In this document: one piece after another, positions 6,604-12,311 of the stretch
Layout of the letters: every line of letters starts with the position of its first letter
Position numbering within the stretch: the stretch's first letter is position 1
DNA from: an uncultured Bacilli bacterium
GTDB lineage: Bacteria; Bacillota_I; Bacilli_A; RF39; UBA660
Direction: 5' to 3'
DNA: 12,311 bases
Assembly (NCBI GenBank): GCA_944371685.1
Contig: CALVXV010000024.1
Location: forward strand, 1-12,311
Notes under the pieces: generated by a model
What the model saw: only the letters and a program-made list of their open reading frames with translations
What the model was told of the DNA's origin: nothing
The model's database searches: none
Translations under genes and position numbers: made by a program

Positions 6604-7641
6604 CTAAATTGAATGATAATTAAAATACGCAGGATCTAGCATCAATAATAAAAACTTAATCAAATAATAAACAAAAATACCTCCTACAAAACAGCAATGT
6701 AACCACTTATATTTCATATTTGGAATCTTAGTAATATAAATTGGTAGTAAAATCAATTCAGCCATTCTAAAAAATGTATTAGTTCTATATGCAATAATAC
6801 TAAAGCTACTTAATAAACCAAAGGTAAATATTCCAAAGGCATATATATTTACGCAAAGTTTTTCAACTTTATTTTTATTATCATAAGCAAAAAATAAGAA
6901 AAACATTAAAAAAACAATCTTCAAGAAAAAACCAATTTCAAATATATTACCAACACTATCTTGATATAACGTTAATTTATTAGTTAAATAATTCCAATGT
7001 AATAACGAATTATTTAAACAATTAAATAAATAAGGAATATTAACTAACGAAAGCAAAATAGAAACTATACAAATTATCCCAAAGCTTTTCCAAGACAAAT
7101 TTATATTTCTAATAAAATAAATAGGCATAAAACATATCGCACTATAATGAAACAAACAAGCTAAAAGTATTAATCCCAAATATTTCCATTTATTTTCATC
7201 AATAAATAAAATCGCATAAAAAGTTAGCCCTATAGCAAGACCATGTCTAATCTGCGTAAAATCATTATATATAAAGAAAACCAAAAAATAAATTAAAAAT
7301 GATAGGATTGGAATAGGACTCAACTTATTCATCGTTTTAGACTTTAGAAAAATAGCCACACATGCAATCACAAACAATAATGCCTGAAATCCAAAGCCAA
7401 TATCTTTAAATAATAAAGCTACAAAACTATAGCCAATTTCATAAGTACTATGTAATACATCACTTAAAGAATTTATTTCTCCAAAATGAATTAAATAATT
7501 ATCCAAATCATAACCACAGTCATACCTTAAACCAGTAATTATGATTAATAAAAATATATTGAATAAGGGAATTTTATAATTTTTTTTATAACAAGCCCAC
7601 ATAATAGACAATAATAACAAAATACAATACACAATTAACAT
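6604..7641 (-). CDS. EpsG-family membrane protein, probable polysaccharide polymerase (Wzy role)
   Basis: The 345-residue polytopic membrane protein has about nine or ten hydrophobic segments. It shows the EpsG pattern: ITGLRYDCGYDLDNY (35-49, compare RY..G.DY..Y), TYEIGY (66-71), QIRHGLA (130-136, usually IRQ.lA) and LFHYSAI (163-169). Family members act as Wzy-like polymerases of exopolysaccharide repeat units at the outer membrane face. The ATG lies inside the last codons of the preceding glycosyltransferase gene, with a 7-base overlap (ATGTTAA) and GGTGA upstream, so coupled translation is expected. The TAG stop overlaps the ribosome binding site of the pyruvyl transferase gene. It is the only polymerase candidate in the operon. 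Confidence 0.88.
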   Translation of the reverse strand: MLIVYCILLLLSIMWACYKKNYKIPLFNIFLLIIITGLRYDCGYDLDNYLIHFGEINSLSDVLHSTYEIGYSFVALLFKDIGFGFQALLFVIACVAIFLKSKTMNKLSPIPILSFLIYFLVFFIYNDFTQIRHGLAIGLTFYAILFIDENKWKYLGLILLACLFHYSAICFMPIYFIRNINLSWKSFGIICIVSILLSLVNIPYLFNCLNNSLLHWNYLTNKLTLYQDSVGNIFEIGFFLKIVFLMFFLFFAYDNKNKVEKLCVNIYAFGIFTFGLLSSFSIIAYRTNTFFRMAELILLPIYITKIPNMKYKWLHCCFVGGIFVYYLIKFLLLMLDPAYFNYHSI

Positions 7642-8780
7642 ATATTTTCACCAAACACTTTTGTATTAAATTCTTTAATTCTTTCATTAGAAGAAAACAT
7701 TTTACCACGTTCTTTTGCTTTATTTTTATAATTATTATATAAATTTTTATCACTCAATAGTTTATAAAAACCATCATATAAACTATCTTCATTATTTGCA
7801 GTAATCAGTCCATACTCACTATTTCCTAGTAAATCATCCATGCCTGCACACAATGTAGTAATCACTGGAACCCCTAATATTAAAGCTTCAGTCACAGCAG
7901 TACTGAATCCCTCAGCAATGGAAGAACAAACATACAAATCTCCATTTTTTATATAAGGAAATGGATTATTTACAAAGCCTTTTAATTTAACATAATTTTG
8001 TAATTCGTTTTCTTCAATATACTTTTCTAACTCATTACGGCATTTGCCTTCTCCAAAAATATAAAGACAAAAATCAAAATCTTTTTTCAACCTATTTATC
8101 ACTTTAAGCAACATCAAAAAATTTTTTTGGCGTGCAAGTCTTCCAGTTGAAACAATTTTAAAAGATGACTTCAAAAAGTCGCAGTCTTTCAATTCTTCTT
8201 GACTCTTTTTAATAATAATATCTTCATCCAAAATATTAAGTAAAACTTCTACATTATCAGTAATTTCATATCTTTCAGTAAAAGAACGTTGTACTTGTGA
8301 TGATACACAAAATATTTTGTCAAACTTCATATAAGCTTTTTTTTCACTTCTAAAAGATATATAATTTTTTGTTGAAAGTTTTTGAACCACTGGATCAAAA
8401 TGAACCCAACAAATCTTCCGGCTTTTATAATTATTAGATCCAGAAATAATCTTAGTTGGTGCACCCTCTAAAAAAGCAATTTCAACATCATATTTTTTTC
8501 TTATATATTTTCTATATAAAAAAGTTGCTGGCATAATTTTCAAATATCTTAAAACAAATGAATAAAAAGATATTCCCCAAAATTTTTTATGCTTTTTAAA
8601 CATAGTTTTATAATTAACTAATTTTTTAGCTTCATCTATATAAATACCATCATCATATATTGTCATTAAATCAATATCATACTTACTTTTATCAATTTTT
8701 TTGATTGTCTCAATTAAAATCTTTTCAGCACCACCACCCAAAAGATTATTAATGAGAAATAATATTTTTTTTCTTTTCAC
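7635..8780 (-). CDS. Glycosyltransferase family 4 (GT-B fold)
   Basis: The product is 381 residues from GTG at 8780. A TTG at 8795 is in frame, but TTGGAGGGG overlaps it and sits 6 bases before the GTG, so this sequence is the ribosome binding site and the GTG is the start. The N-terminal Rossmann domain has ILFLINNLLGGGAEK (6-20), the glycine-rich acceptor-side loop. The C-terminal donor domain has STGRLARQKN (211-220) and the E-x7-E motif in IAEGFSTAVTEAL (Glu290, Glu298), which contacts the nucleotide-sugar in retaining GT4 enzymes. It would add one sugar to the lipid-linked repeat at the cytoplasmic membrane face. Donor and linkage cannot be predicted. It overlaps the polymerase gene by 7 bases and follows the GT2 gene by 28. 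Confidence 0.92.
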   Translation of the reverse strand: MKRKKILFLINNLLGGGAEKILIETIKKIDKSKYDIDLMTIYDDGIYIDEAKKLVNYKTMFKKHKKFWGISFYSFVLRYLKIMPATFLYRKYIRKKYDVEIAFLEGAPTKIISGSNNYKSRKICWVHFDPVVQKLSTKNYISFRSEKKAYMKFDKIFCVSSQVQRSFTERYEITDNVEVLLNILDEDIIIKKSQEELKDCDFLKSSFKIVSTGRLARQKNFLMLLKVINRLKKDFDFCLYIFGEGKCRNELEKYIEENELQNYVKLKGFVNNPFPYIKNGDLYVCSSIAEGFSTAVTEALILGVPVITTLCAGMDDLLGNSEYGLITANNEDSLYDGFYKLLSDKNLYNNYKNKAKERGKMFSSNERIKEFNTKVFGENIC

Positions 8781-8808
8781 GAAAATCCCCTCCAATCAAG
8801 CATTCTCT

Positions 8809-9615
8809 CTACTTTAATTTTTTCTTATGTAAAAACATATAAACAGGCTTAGGTAATAATCCAACAATAATAGGTCTATAAACATAAAAATAATACCTAC
8901 GTGGAATATCCAATTGTTTAAAACCCCATTTTTTTAAATTCATCTCATTCAACCGATTTTTCCATGTTCGTCTCTTAAAAGCATCGTGATTATCTCGCAT
9001 TTTATATAAAGGCTCCTGAAAATTATATCCTTTAGAGCCAATCGTATAAAGTTTAAACCACAAATGATAATCTTCTACTCTAAGTAAACTATCATTAACA
9101 GAATAACCCCCTACTTCTTCCATCACATTTTTTCTAATCATCGTTGCCGCATGTGAAAACGGTGAACCGCTAATAAAATCCATCTTAGTAGGGCGCTCTG
9201 CTAAATGACTAATACCCCAGTCCCCAGTCTCATCAAAAAAAATCATTGTAGAACTAACAAAATCAATGTCCGGATTCTCATCTAAAAATTTAACCTGCTT
9301 TTCAAATCTATTCGGCAAAGAGATGTCATCTCCATCTTGTCTTGCCAAATAATCACCCTTAGCATATTCAATACATTTATTTAAAGTATAATTTAACCCC
9401 ATATTTTTTTCGTTTTTCAATACAAGAAATTTATTAGGATATTTTTCTTCATAACTTTTGGCAATCCTATAAGTTTCATCAGTTGATCCATCATCACACA
9501 TAATAAATTCAAAGTCTTGATAAGTTTGATTTAAAATAGAATTAATACTTTCATCTAAATATTTTGCACAATTATAAATTCCCATTATAATAGACACTTT
9601 AGGTTTTTTTTCCAT
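8809..9615 (-). CDS. Glycosyltransferase family 2 (GT-A fold)
   Basis: The product is 268 residues from ATG at 9615. A TTG one codon earlier is also in frame, but the ATG fits the GGAGAGGTG binding site better. The GT-A core is clear: VSIIMGIYNCAKYLDESINS (7-26), DDGSTD (41-46, nucleotide binding), RQDGDD (92-97, the metal-binding DxD-type motif) and the SPFSHAATMIRK acceptor segment (151-162), then ED (181-182) as the likely catalytic-base region. These enzymes invert configuration and usually add a sugar to a lipid-linked acceptor. A positively charged C-terminal tail (KKKLK) and no membrane helix suggest peripheral membrane association. The TGA of the preceding GT4 gene overlaps this ATG by one base (TGATG). 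The gene ends with TAG. Confidence 0.93.
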   Translation of the reverse strand: MEKKPKVSIIMGIYNCAKYLDESINSILNQTYQDFEFIMCDDGSTDETYRIAKSYEEKYPNKFLVLKNEKNMGLNYTLNKCIEYAKGDYLARQDGDDISLPNRFEKQVKFLDENPDIDFVSSTMIFFDETGDWGISHLAERPTKMDFISGSPFSHAATMIRKNVMEEVGGYSVNDSLLRVEDYHLWFKLYTIGSKGYNFQEPLYKMRDNHDAFKRRTWKNRLNEMNLKKWGFKQLDIPRRYYFYVYRPIIVGLLPKPVYMFLHKKKLK

Positions 9616-10745
9616 CAAAACACCTCTCCATATATTTTTTCTAACTCATCCATAACTTTATCAAGTAAATAATCACTAACTATTTTCTGACTTTCAGTTC
9701 CCATCATTTTTCTCTTATTACTATCATGTACAAGCTCATCTAAATATTTTATAAATTTATCCTTTTCATCATGCAACACAATATATCCATTTTTACCATT
9801 AATTATTAAATCTCTCTGACCCCTACAATCAGTGGCCACTATTGGTAGCCCTACATACATAGCTTCTAAAATGTTCACCGGTAACCCTTCCTGTACACTT
9901 GAAGCTACTGAAATATCACTAATTTTAAGTAACTTAGGAATATCTTTTCTAAAACCTAAAAATAAACAATTATCCATTTTATTATCTTTCACATATTTTT
10001 GACATTTACCATCTAAAATATCATTCCCTGGTAATAAAAGTTTTACGTTTTTGTTTTCATTTAAATAATCTTTCAAAGTGTCTAATAACCACATTTGATT
10101 CTTTCTTTTACTAAGTTCTGCCGGATAAATCAAAACAATATCGTCTTTATCAATTCCCAAAGAACTTCGCAAATCATTTTTCTCTTTATCACTCATTTTA
10201 AAATCAAATTTTTTTGTGTCAATTCCCACACCGGGAATATACCTAACATCAGTTTTAAATTTGCATTTAGCAATCTCGTAATCTTCATTGTTAATTGTAA
10301 TTAAAATATTTGTATAATTTGCAAGCCACTTTTCAGCATTATAAAACAAAAGCCAGTTTAATTTAGACGCACCTTTAAAAAAATGAAAACCATGTGCTGT
10401 ATAAATAACTTTAACTTTTCCATATTTCTGTAATTTACGAGCCGCTAATCTTGTAATAGCTGCTCCAAAAGGTGTATGACAATGAATTAAATCATAATCA
10501 TTTTCTTTAATAATCTTTTTAATTTTTCTATAAGAAACAATATTATCTTTATTAAATATATTTCGAGTAAAACAAACATTGTATTTTTTATCACAATACG
10601 GTATATCATTCACATCAGTATCACCATTAGAGGCAATATGTACTTCATAGCCATTATCATGAAACCATTTTAAATTTGGAACTAAAAATTTAAAAATAAA
10701 TGAATCTAAATTAGCTGCCACTAAAACTTTCTTCTTTTTATGCAT
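9615..10745 (-). CDS. Glycosyltransferase family 4, EpsD/CapM-like; first gene of the operon
   Basis: The 376-residue GT-B enzyme has N-terminal landmarks IHCHTP (87-92), TAHGFHFFKG (116-125) and ITINNEDYEIA (149-159), a combination typical of EpsD/CapM-like transferases. The donor domain shows GVGID (172-176), ELSKRKN (210-216) and the E-x7-E motif in QEGLPVNILEA (Glu286, Glu294). The start is ATG, with AGGAG about 10 bases upstream. It heads the operon behind a leader of about 70 bases. It may add the second sugar onto a primer-linked monosaccharide, as EpsD-type enzymes are proposed to do, but no priming transferase is encoded nearby. The gene ends TTTTGATG, overlapping the GT2 start. The plus-strand frame across 10095-10304 is only its antisense shadow. 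Confidence 0.93.
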   Translation of the reverse strand: MHKKKKVLVAANLDSFIFKFLVPNLKWFHDNGYEVHIASNGDTDVNDIPYCDKKYNVCFTRNIFNKDNIVSYRKIKKIIKENDYDLIHCHTPFGAAITRLAARKLQKYGKVKVIYTAHGFHFFKGASKLNWLLFYNAEKWLANYTNILITINNEDYEIAKCKFKTDVRYIPGVGIDTKKFDFKMSDKEKNDLRSSLGIDKDDIVLIYPAELSKRKNQMWLLDTLKDYLNENKNVKLLLPGNDILDGKCQKYVKDNKMDNCLFLGFRKDIPKLLKISDISVASSVQEGLPVNILEAMYVGLPIVATDCRGQRDLIINGKNGYIVLHDEKDKFIKYLDELVHDSNKRKMMGTESQKIVSDYLLDKVMDELEKIYGEVF

Positions 10746-10804
10746 ACAACTTACACTCCTAACTTCTCACCTTTTAAAACAAACACTACATATTTATAAA
10801 AGTT

Positions 10805-10833
10805 TTGGTTGCTGTTTATATTCATTATATCAT
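10805..10833 (+). promoter_or_regulatory. Candidate promoter of the divergent XRE gene
   Basis: TTGGTT (10805-10810), a 17-base spacer and TATCAT (10828-10833, five of six matches) form a plausible plus-strand promoter. Transcription would start near 10840, inside the 23-bp palindrome, so the bound regulator would block its own synthesis. The -35 match is only three of six. It overlaps the opposing operon promoter. Confidence 0.35.
10824..10832 (-). promoter_or_regulatory. Extended -10 promoter of the polysaccharide operon
   Basis: On the minus strand the sequence is TGATATAAT, a perfect TGn extended -10 with consensus TATAAT (10824-10829). No good -35 lies 17 bases upstream, which is normal for extended -10 promoters. 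The palindromic operator (10835-10857) starts just upstream, over the -35 position. The predicted leader to the ATG is about 70 bases and contains a GTGAGAA half-site (10764-10770) near the ribosome binding site. Confidence 0.6.
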
Positions 10834-10834
10834 A

Positions 10835-10857
10835 TTTCTCACCGAATGAGTGAGAAA
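10835..10857. promoter_or_regulatory. Palindromic operator TTTCTCAC-N7-GTGAGAAA
   Basis: Perfect eight-base arms (10835-10842 and 10850-10857) flank a 7-base spacer. The site lies between the divergent XRE gene and the operon promoter, covering the operon's -35 region and the probable start point of the XRE transcript. Its size and place match an XRE dimer operator. The ligand is inferred from proximity. Confidence 0.6.
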
Positions 10858-10902
10858 AATTTCAACGAATAAGTGAGAAATATGCATTAAATAAATGAGA
10901 AA
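10843..10902 (+). repeat. Three direct repeats ending GTGAGAAA at 22-23 bp spacing
   Basis: CGAATGAGTGAGAAA (10843-10857), CGAATAAGTGAGAAA (10866-10880) and TAAATAAATGAGAAA (10888-10902) are in the same orientation with starts 23 and 22 bases apart, about two helical turns. The first shares its last eight bases with the palindrome. The array extends into the XRE gene's leader, so several protein molecules could bind one DNA face. Confidence 0.6.
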
Positions 10903-10923
10903 ATATTCATATAAGAAGGGAAG

Positions 10924-11184
10924 GTGCTGAAAATAGATAAAAAAGACGAAAATTATGTCTACTACTTAGTTGGACAAAATTTAAAAAAATGGCGTAAACT
11001 AAGGCACTTTTCTGTAACAAAATTAGCCATGGAATGCAACTACAGCGAAGGTTTTATCATGAACATTGAAAGTCCTAACTATAAACAAACATTTAGTTTA
11101 GGTACATTATGGAGATTTGCTACTGTTCTAGAAATAGACATAAGAGAATTATTCAAACCATTAGATAAAACCCCAGACAAATAA
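10924..11184 (+). CDS. XRE-family (HTH_3) regulator divergent from the polysaccharide operon
   Basis: The 86-residue single-domain DNA-binding protein starts at GTG, with AGAAGG 4 bases before it; no in-frame ATG lies near. Residues about 15-75 form the helix-turn-helix unit: LVGQNLKKWRKLRHFSVTKL, then ECNYSEGFIMNIES as turn and recognition helix, and SLGTLWRFATVLEIDIRELF as the closing helices. The last residues (KTPDK) are encoded by the terminator stem, so the natural protein core ends near LFKP. Divergent placement and the GTGAGAAA operator array in the 178-base gap suggest it controls itself and the polysaccharide operon. No sensor domain is present, so the signal is unknown. It is unlike the other XRE protein at 530-769 except for the fold. 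Confidence 0.85.
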   Translation: MLKIDKKDENYVYYLVGQNLKKWRKLRHFSVTKLAMECNYSEGFIMNIESPNYKQTFSLGTLWRFATVLEIDIRELFKPLDKTPDK

Positions 11185-11196
11185 GTCTGGGGTTTT
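11167..11196 (+). terminator. Strong Rho-independent terminator of the XRE gene
   Basis: AAAACCCCAGAC (11167-11178) and GTCTGGGGTTTT (11185-11196) are perfect 12-base complements around the 6-base loop AAATAA, which contains the gene's TAA stop (11182-11184). The four terminal T residues are followed by an AT-rich tail. The minus strand could also use the symmetrical stem. Confidence 0.9.
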
Positions 11197-11327
11197 ATAT
11201 CATTTTATAAGCTACTACAAATATTCATTTTAGTTATTTTTAATTTTATAACTGCAAAACAGTTAAATTTATAATTAAACAAAAGAAAAACCATAAAAAT
11301 CAATCTATAGTCAATTTTATAATAAAT

Positions 11328-11363
11328 AGTGTTAGTAAGTAAAATTTCACCGACACTGTTTTT
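11328..11363 (+). terminator. Terminator-like hairpin in the 11197-11447 gap
   Basis: AGTGTTAGT (11328-11336) and ACCGACACT (11349-11357) pair with one mismatch and one G-U pair around a 12-base loop, followed by GTTTTT. The XRE gene already has its own terminator, so this could end a short plus-strand RNA from the gap, back up the first terminator, or be a relic of a mobile-element end. Nothing else firm was seen between 11197 and 11447. Confidence 0.3.
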
Positions 11364-11447
11364 AAAACAAATCGCTAACTAAGAGCTCATAAAATCTATT
11401 TCATTAATTATAATTATTGAATCATCATAATCTATATTGGTGATATA

Positions 11448-12164
11448 ATGAAAATCTTTTCTATTAATCATTTAATACTTATTTTTTTATTAATATTATT
11501 TTCAGTATTAATTGGACTTAAAATTAAAAAAAGCAAAAACAATTTATCATATATTTCAATTTTTCTTCTTTCTTTAGAAATATCAAAATTTTTCTTTTTA
11601 ATATTAACAAATAATTTTAAAATAAATAACGACTTGCCCTTGCAACTATGTTACTTATATCCATTTATTGGTCTTATTTATTTAAAAACAAAAAAAGAAT
11701 TCTTATTAAATTATCTTGGAGCCTTCGGCATTTTTTTCAGTATCTTTGCCATCATCTTCACAAATCCAACTAATATCTTTAATTTTCATATTTTATATTG
11801 TTATATATATCATTTTTTCTTATTAATATCAGGTGTTTATATAACTAAAAACTTTAAAAGTAAATTTTCCTTTAAAAACATTTTAATTATGTTTATCCAA
11901 ATAACTATTGCTTTTATTGCAAATTCAATAATAAAAAATGGTTCTAATTATATATTTTTAAATACATTCTTAGACCCATTTCATTATTCAAACTATGTCG
12001 ATAATGTTGCTTTTTTTAAAATTAAATTTTATGGCATTTCTATCAACGACATTTTAATATTCCTTATAAATAAATTAAATATGTTTATCTACCTTACTTT
12101 GTTTACTATATTAGTAATTTCTTTTAGTTCACTATGGCTTTATATATTTAGTAACAAAAAATAA
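11448..12164 (+). CDS. YwaF/TIGR02206-like polytopic membrane protein
   Basis: The 238-residue membrane protein has about six or seven hydrophobic segments from residue 7 to 234. It shows the order of landmarks of the YwaF/TIGR02206 family: LPLQLCYL (63-70), FLLNYLGAFG (85-94), FNFHILYCYIYHFFL (111-125, with His114 and His122) and ANSIIKNGSNYIFLN (158-172). The molecular function of this family is not established. The start is ATG with a weak GGTGA about 6 bases upstream, and I found no convincing promoter. It is transcribed towards a minus-strand gene entering from the right edge and is separated from the XRE gene by a terminator, so it is probably not part of the polysaccharide system. Confidence 0.75.
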   Translation: MKIFSINHLILIFLLILFSVLIGLKIKKSKNNLSYISIFLLSLEISKFFFLILTNNFKINNDLPLQLCYLYPFIGLIYLKTKKEFLLNYLGAFGIFFSIFAIIFTNPTNIFNFHILYCYIYHFFLLISGVYITKNFKSKFSFKNILIMFIQITIAFIANSIIKNGSNYIFLNTFLDPFHYSNYVDNVAFFKIKFYGISINDILIFLINKLNMFIYLTLFTILVISFSSLWLYIFSNKK

Positions 12165-12170
12165 TATTTA

Positions 12171-12201
12171 AAAATTAAAAACTATAGAAAAATTCTATAG
12201 T
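12171..12201 (-). terminator. Rho-independent terminator of the partial right-edge gene
   Basis: ACTATAGAA (12181-12189) and TTCTATAGT (12193-12201) are perfect complements with a 3-base loop. On the minus strand the stem is followed by TTTTAATTTT, while the plus strand has no T run after it, so it serves the minus-strand gene that stops at 12205. It may weakly affect the converging YwaF-like gene. Confidence 0.65.
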
Positions 12202-12204
12202 AAA

Positions 12205-12311
12205 TTAATGAATAACTTTTACTCTTGATAAATCAAAATCTTTTGACATATTCTCTTTAATCCTCTTATCATCTAAACAATAACTCAAATAAGCCGATAT
12301 AACACTGACTT
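12205..12311 (-). CDS. 3' end of an unidentified minus-strand gene (partial)
   Basis: The minus strand reads an open frame from the window edge to TAA at 12205-12207, giving 34 C-terminal residues that include LSYCLDDKRIKENMSKDF and end SRVKVIH. The other two frames hit stops early, and a terminator hairpin with a T run follows directly, so this is probably a real gene end. The fragment is charged, without a membrane segment, and too short to assign to a family. Confidence 0.55.
   Translation of the reverse strand, partial: VSVISAYLSYCLDDKRIKENMSKDFDLSRVKVIH

Noticed and set aside
9613..9617. TGA possibly read as Trp (Mollicutes code), given the AT-rich sequence
   Set aside because: TGA ends the GT4 gene exactly at the GT2 start and at a normal family length, and Trp residues throughout are encoded by TGG, so the standard code fits.
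10095..10304. Plus-strand open frame of 69 codons
   Set aside because: It lies wholly antisense to the well-supported GT4 gene (9615-10745), has no domain or convincing binding site, and its composition is that of a shadow frame.
10746..10816. Possible riboswitch or attenuator in the polysaccharide operon leader
   Set aside because: The leader is only about 70 bases, with at most a weak CTTTTA/TAAAAG pairing and no terminator-like stem with a T run.
10746..10923. The spaced repeats at 10835-10902 considered as a CRISPR array
   Set aside because: The repeats are short (about 15 bases), imperfect, only three in number, with 7-8 base gaps, and they sit in a promoter. Operators explain them better.
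11205..11471. Minus-strand frame of 89 codons with a single TAG (11379-11381), possibly another decayed gene
   Set aside because: Its translation is low-complexity (mostly I, N, K, F, Y, L), it has no binding site, it includes a hairpin, and it runs into the antisense of the YwaF-like gene. Chance in AT-rich DNA is the simpler reading.

Overview
The window is strongly AT-rich chromosomal DNA. It reads with the standard bacterial code, since TAA, TAG and TGA all end genes, and most genes have AGGAG-type ribosome binding sites. Protein style suggests a low-GC Firmicute, probably a gut Bacilli/Mollicutes- or Clostridia-like organism: an EpsG-type polymerase, EpsD-like and other GT4 transferases, a CpsA-type LCP protein, small XRE regulators and a YwaF-like membrane protein. 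Species cannot be fixed from the sequence alone.

Centre (10745 down to 1196, minus strand): one surface-polysaccharide (capsule or exopolysaccharide) operon. In transcription order it holds a GT4 glycosyltransferase, a GT2 glycosyltransferase, a second GT4, an EpsG-family polymerase (Wzy role), a polysaccharide pyruvyl transferase, a QueC-like PP-loop protein of unknown role, an unlisted 31-residue small ORF, a Wzx-type flippase, and a LytR-CpsA-Psr ligase. Most junctions overlap or are separated by fewer than 30 bases, which implies co-transcription and translational coupling. The inferred route is: three transferases extend a lipid-linked repeat, pyruvate is added, the flippase exports it, EpsG polymerises it, and the LCP protein attaches it to the wall. 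No priming sugar-phosphate transferase, chain-length kinase pair or nucleotide-sugar gene is present, so those functions must lie elsewhere.

Right control region (10746-10923): an XRE regulator (10924-11184, plus strand) is divergent from the operon. Between them lie an extended -10 promoter for the operon, a perfect 23-bp palindrome (TTTCTCAC-N7-GTGAGAAA) and further GTGAGAAA-like copies at 22-23 bp spacing. This looks like a shared operator. The regulator ends in a strong terminator.

Left module (52-832): a second XRE regulator and a small secreted or membrane-anchored protein, both on the minus strand. Two copies of the same 18-bp palindrome (TTAACC-N6-GGTTAA) lie one upstream of each gene, suggesting a small self-regulated cassette. 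Between this module and the operon terminator, 869-1114 looks like a decayed coding sequence.

Right end: a YwaF/TIGR02206-like polytopic membrane protein (11448-12164, plus strand) faces the 3' end of a minus-strand gene that enters from outside the window (12205-12311), with that gene's terminator between them. I saw no rRNA, tRNA, CRISPR array or intact mobile element.
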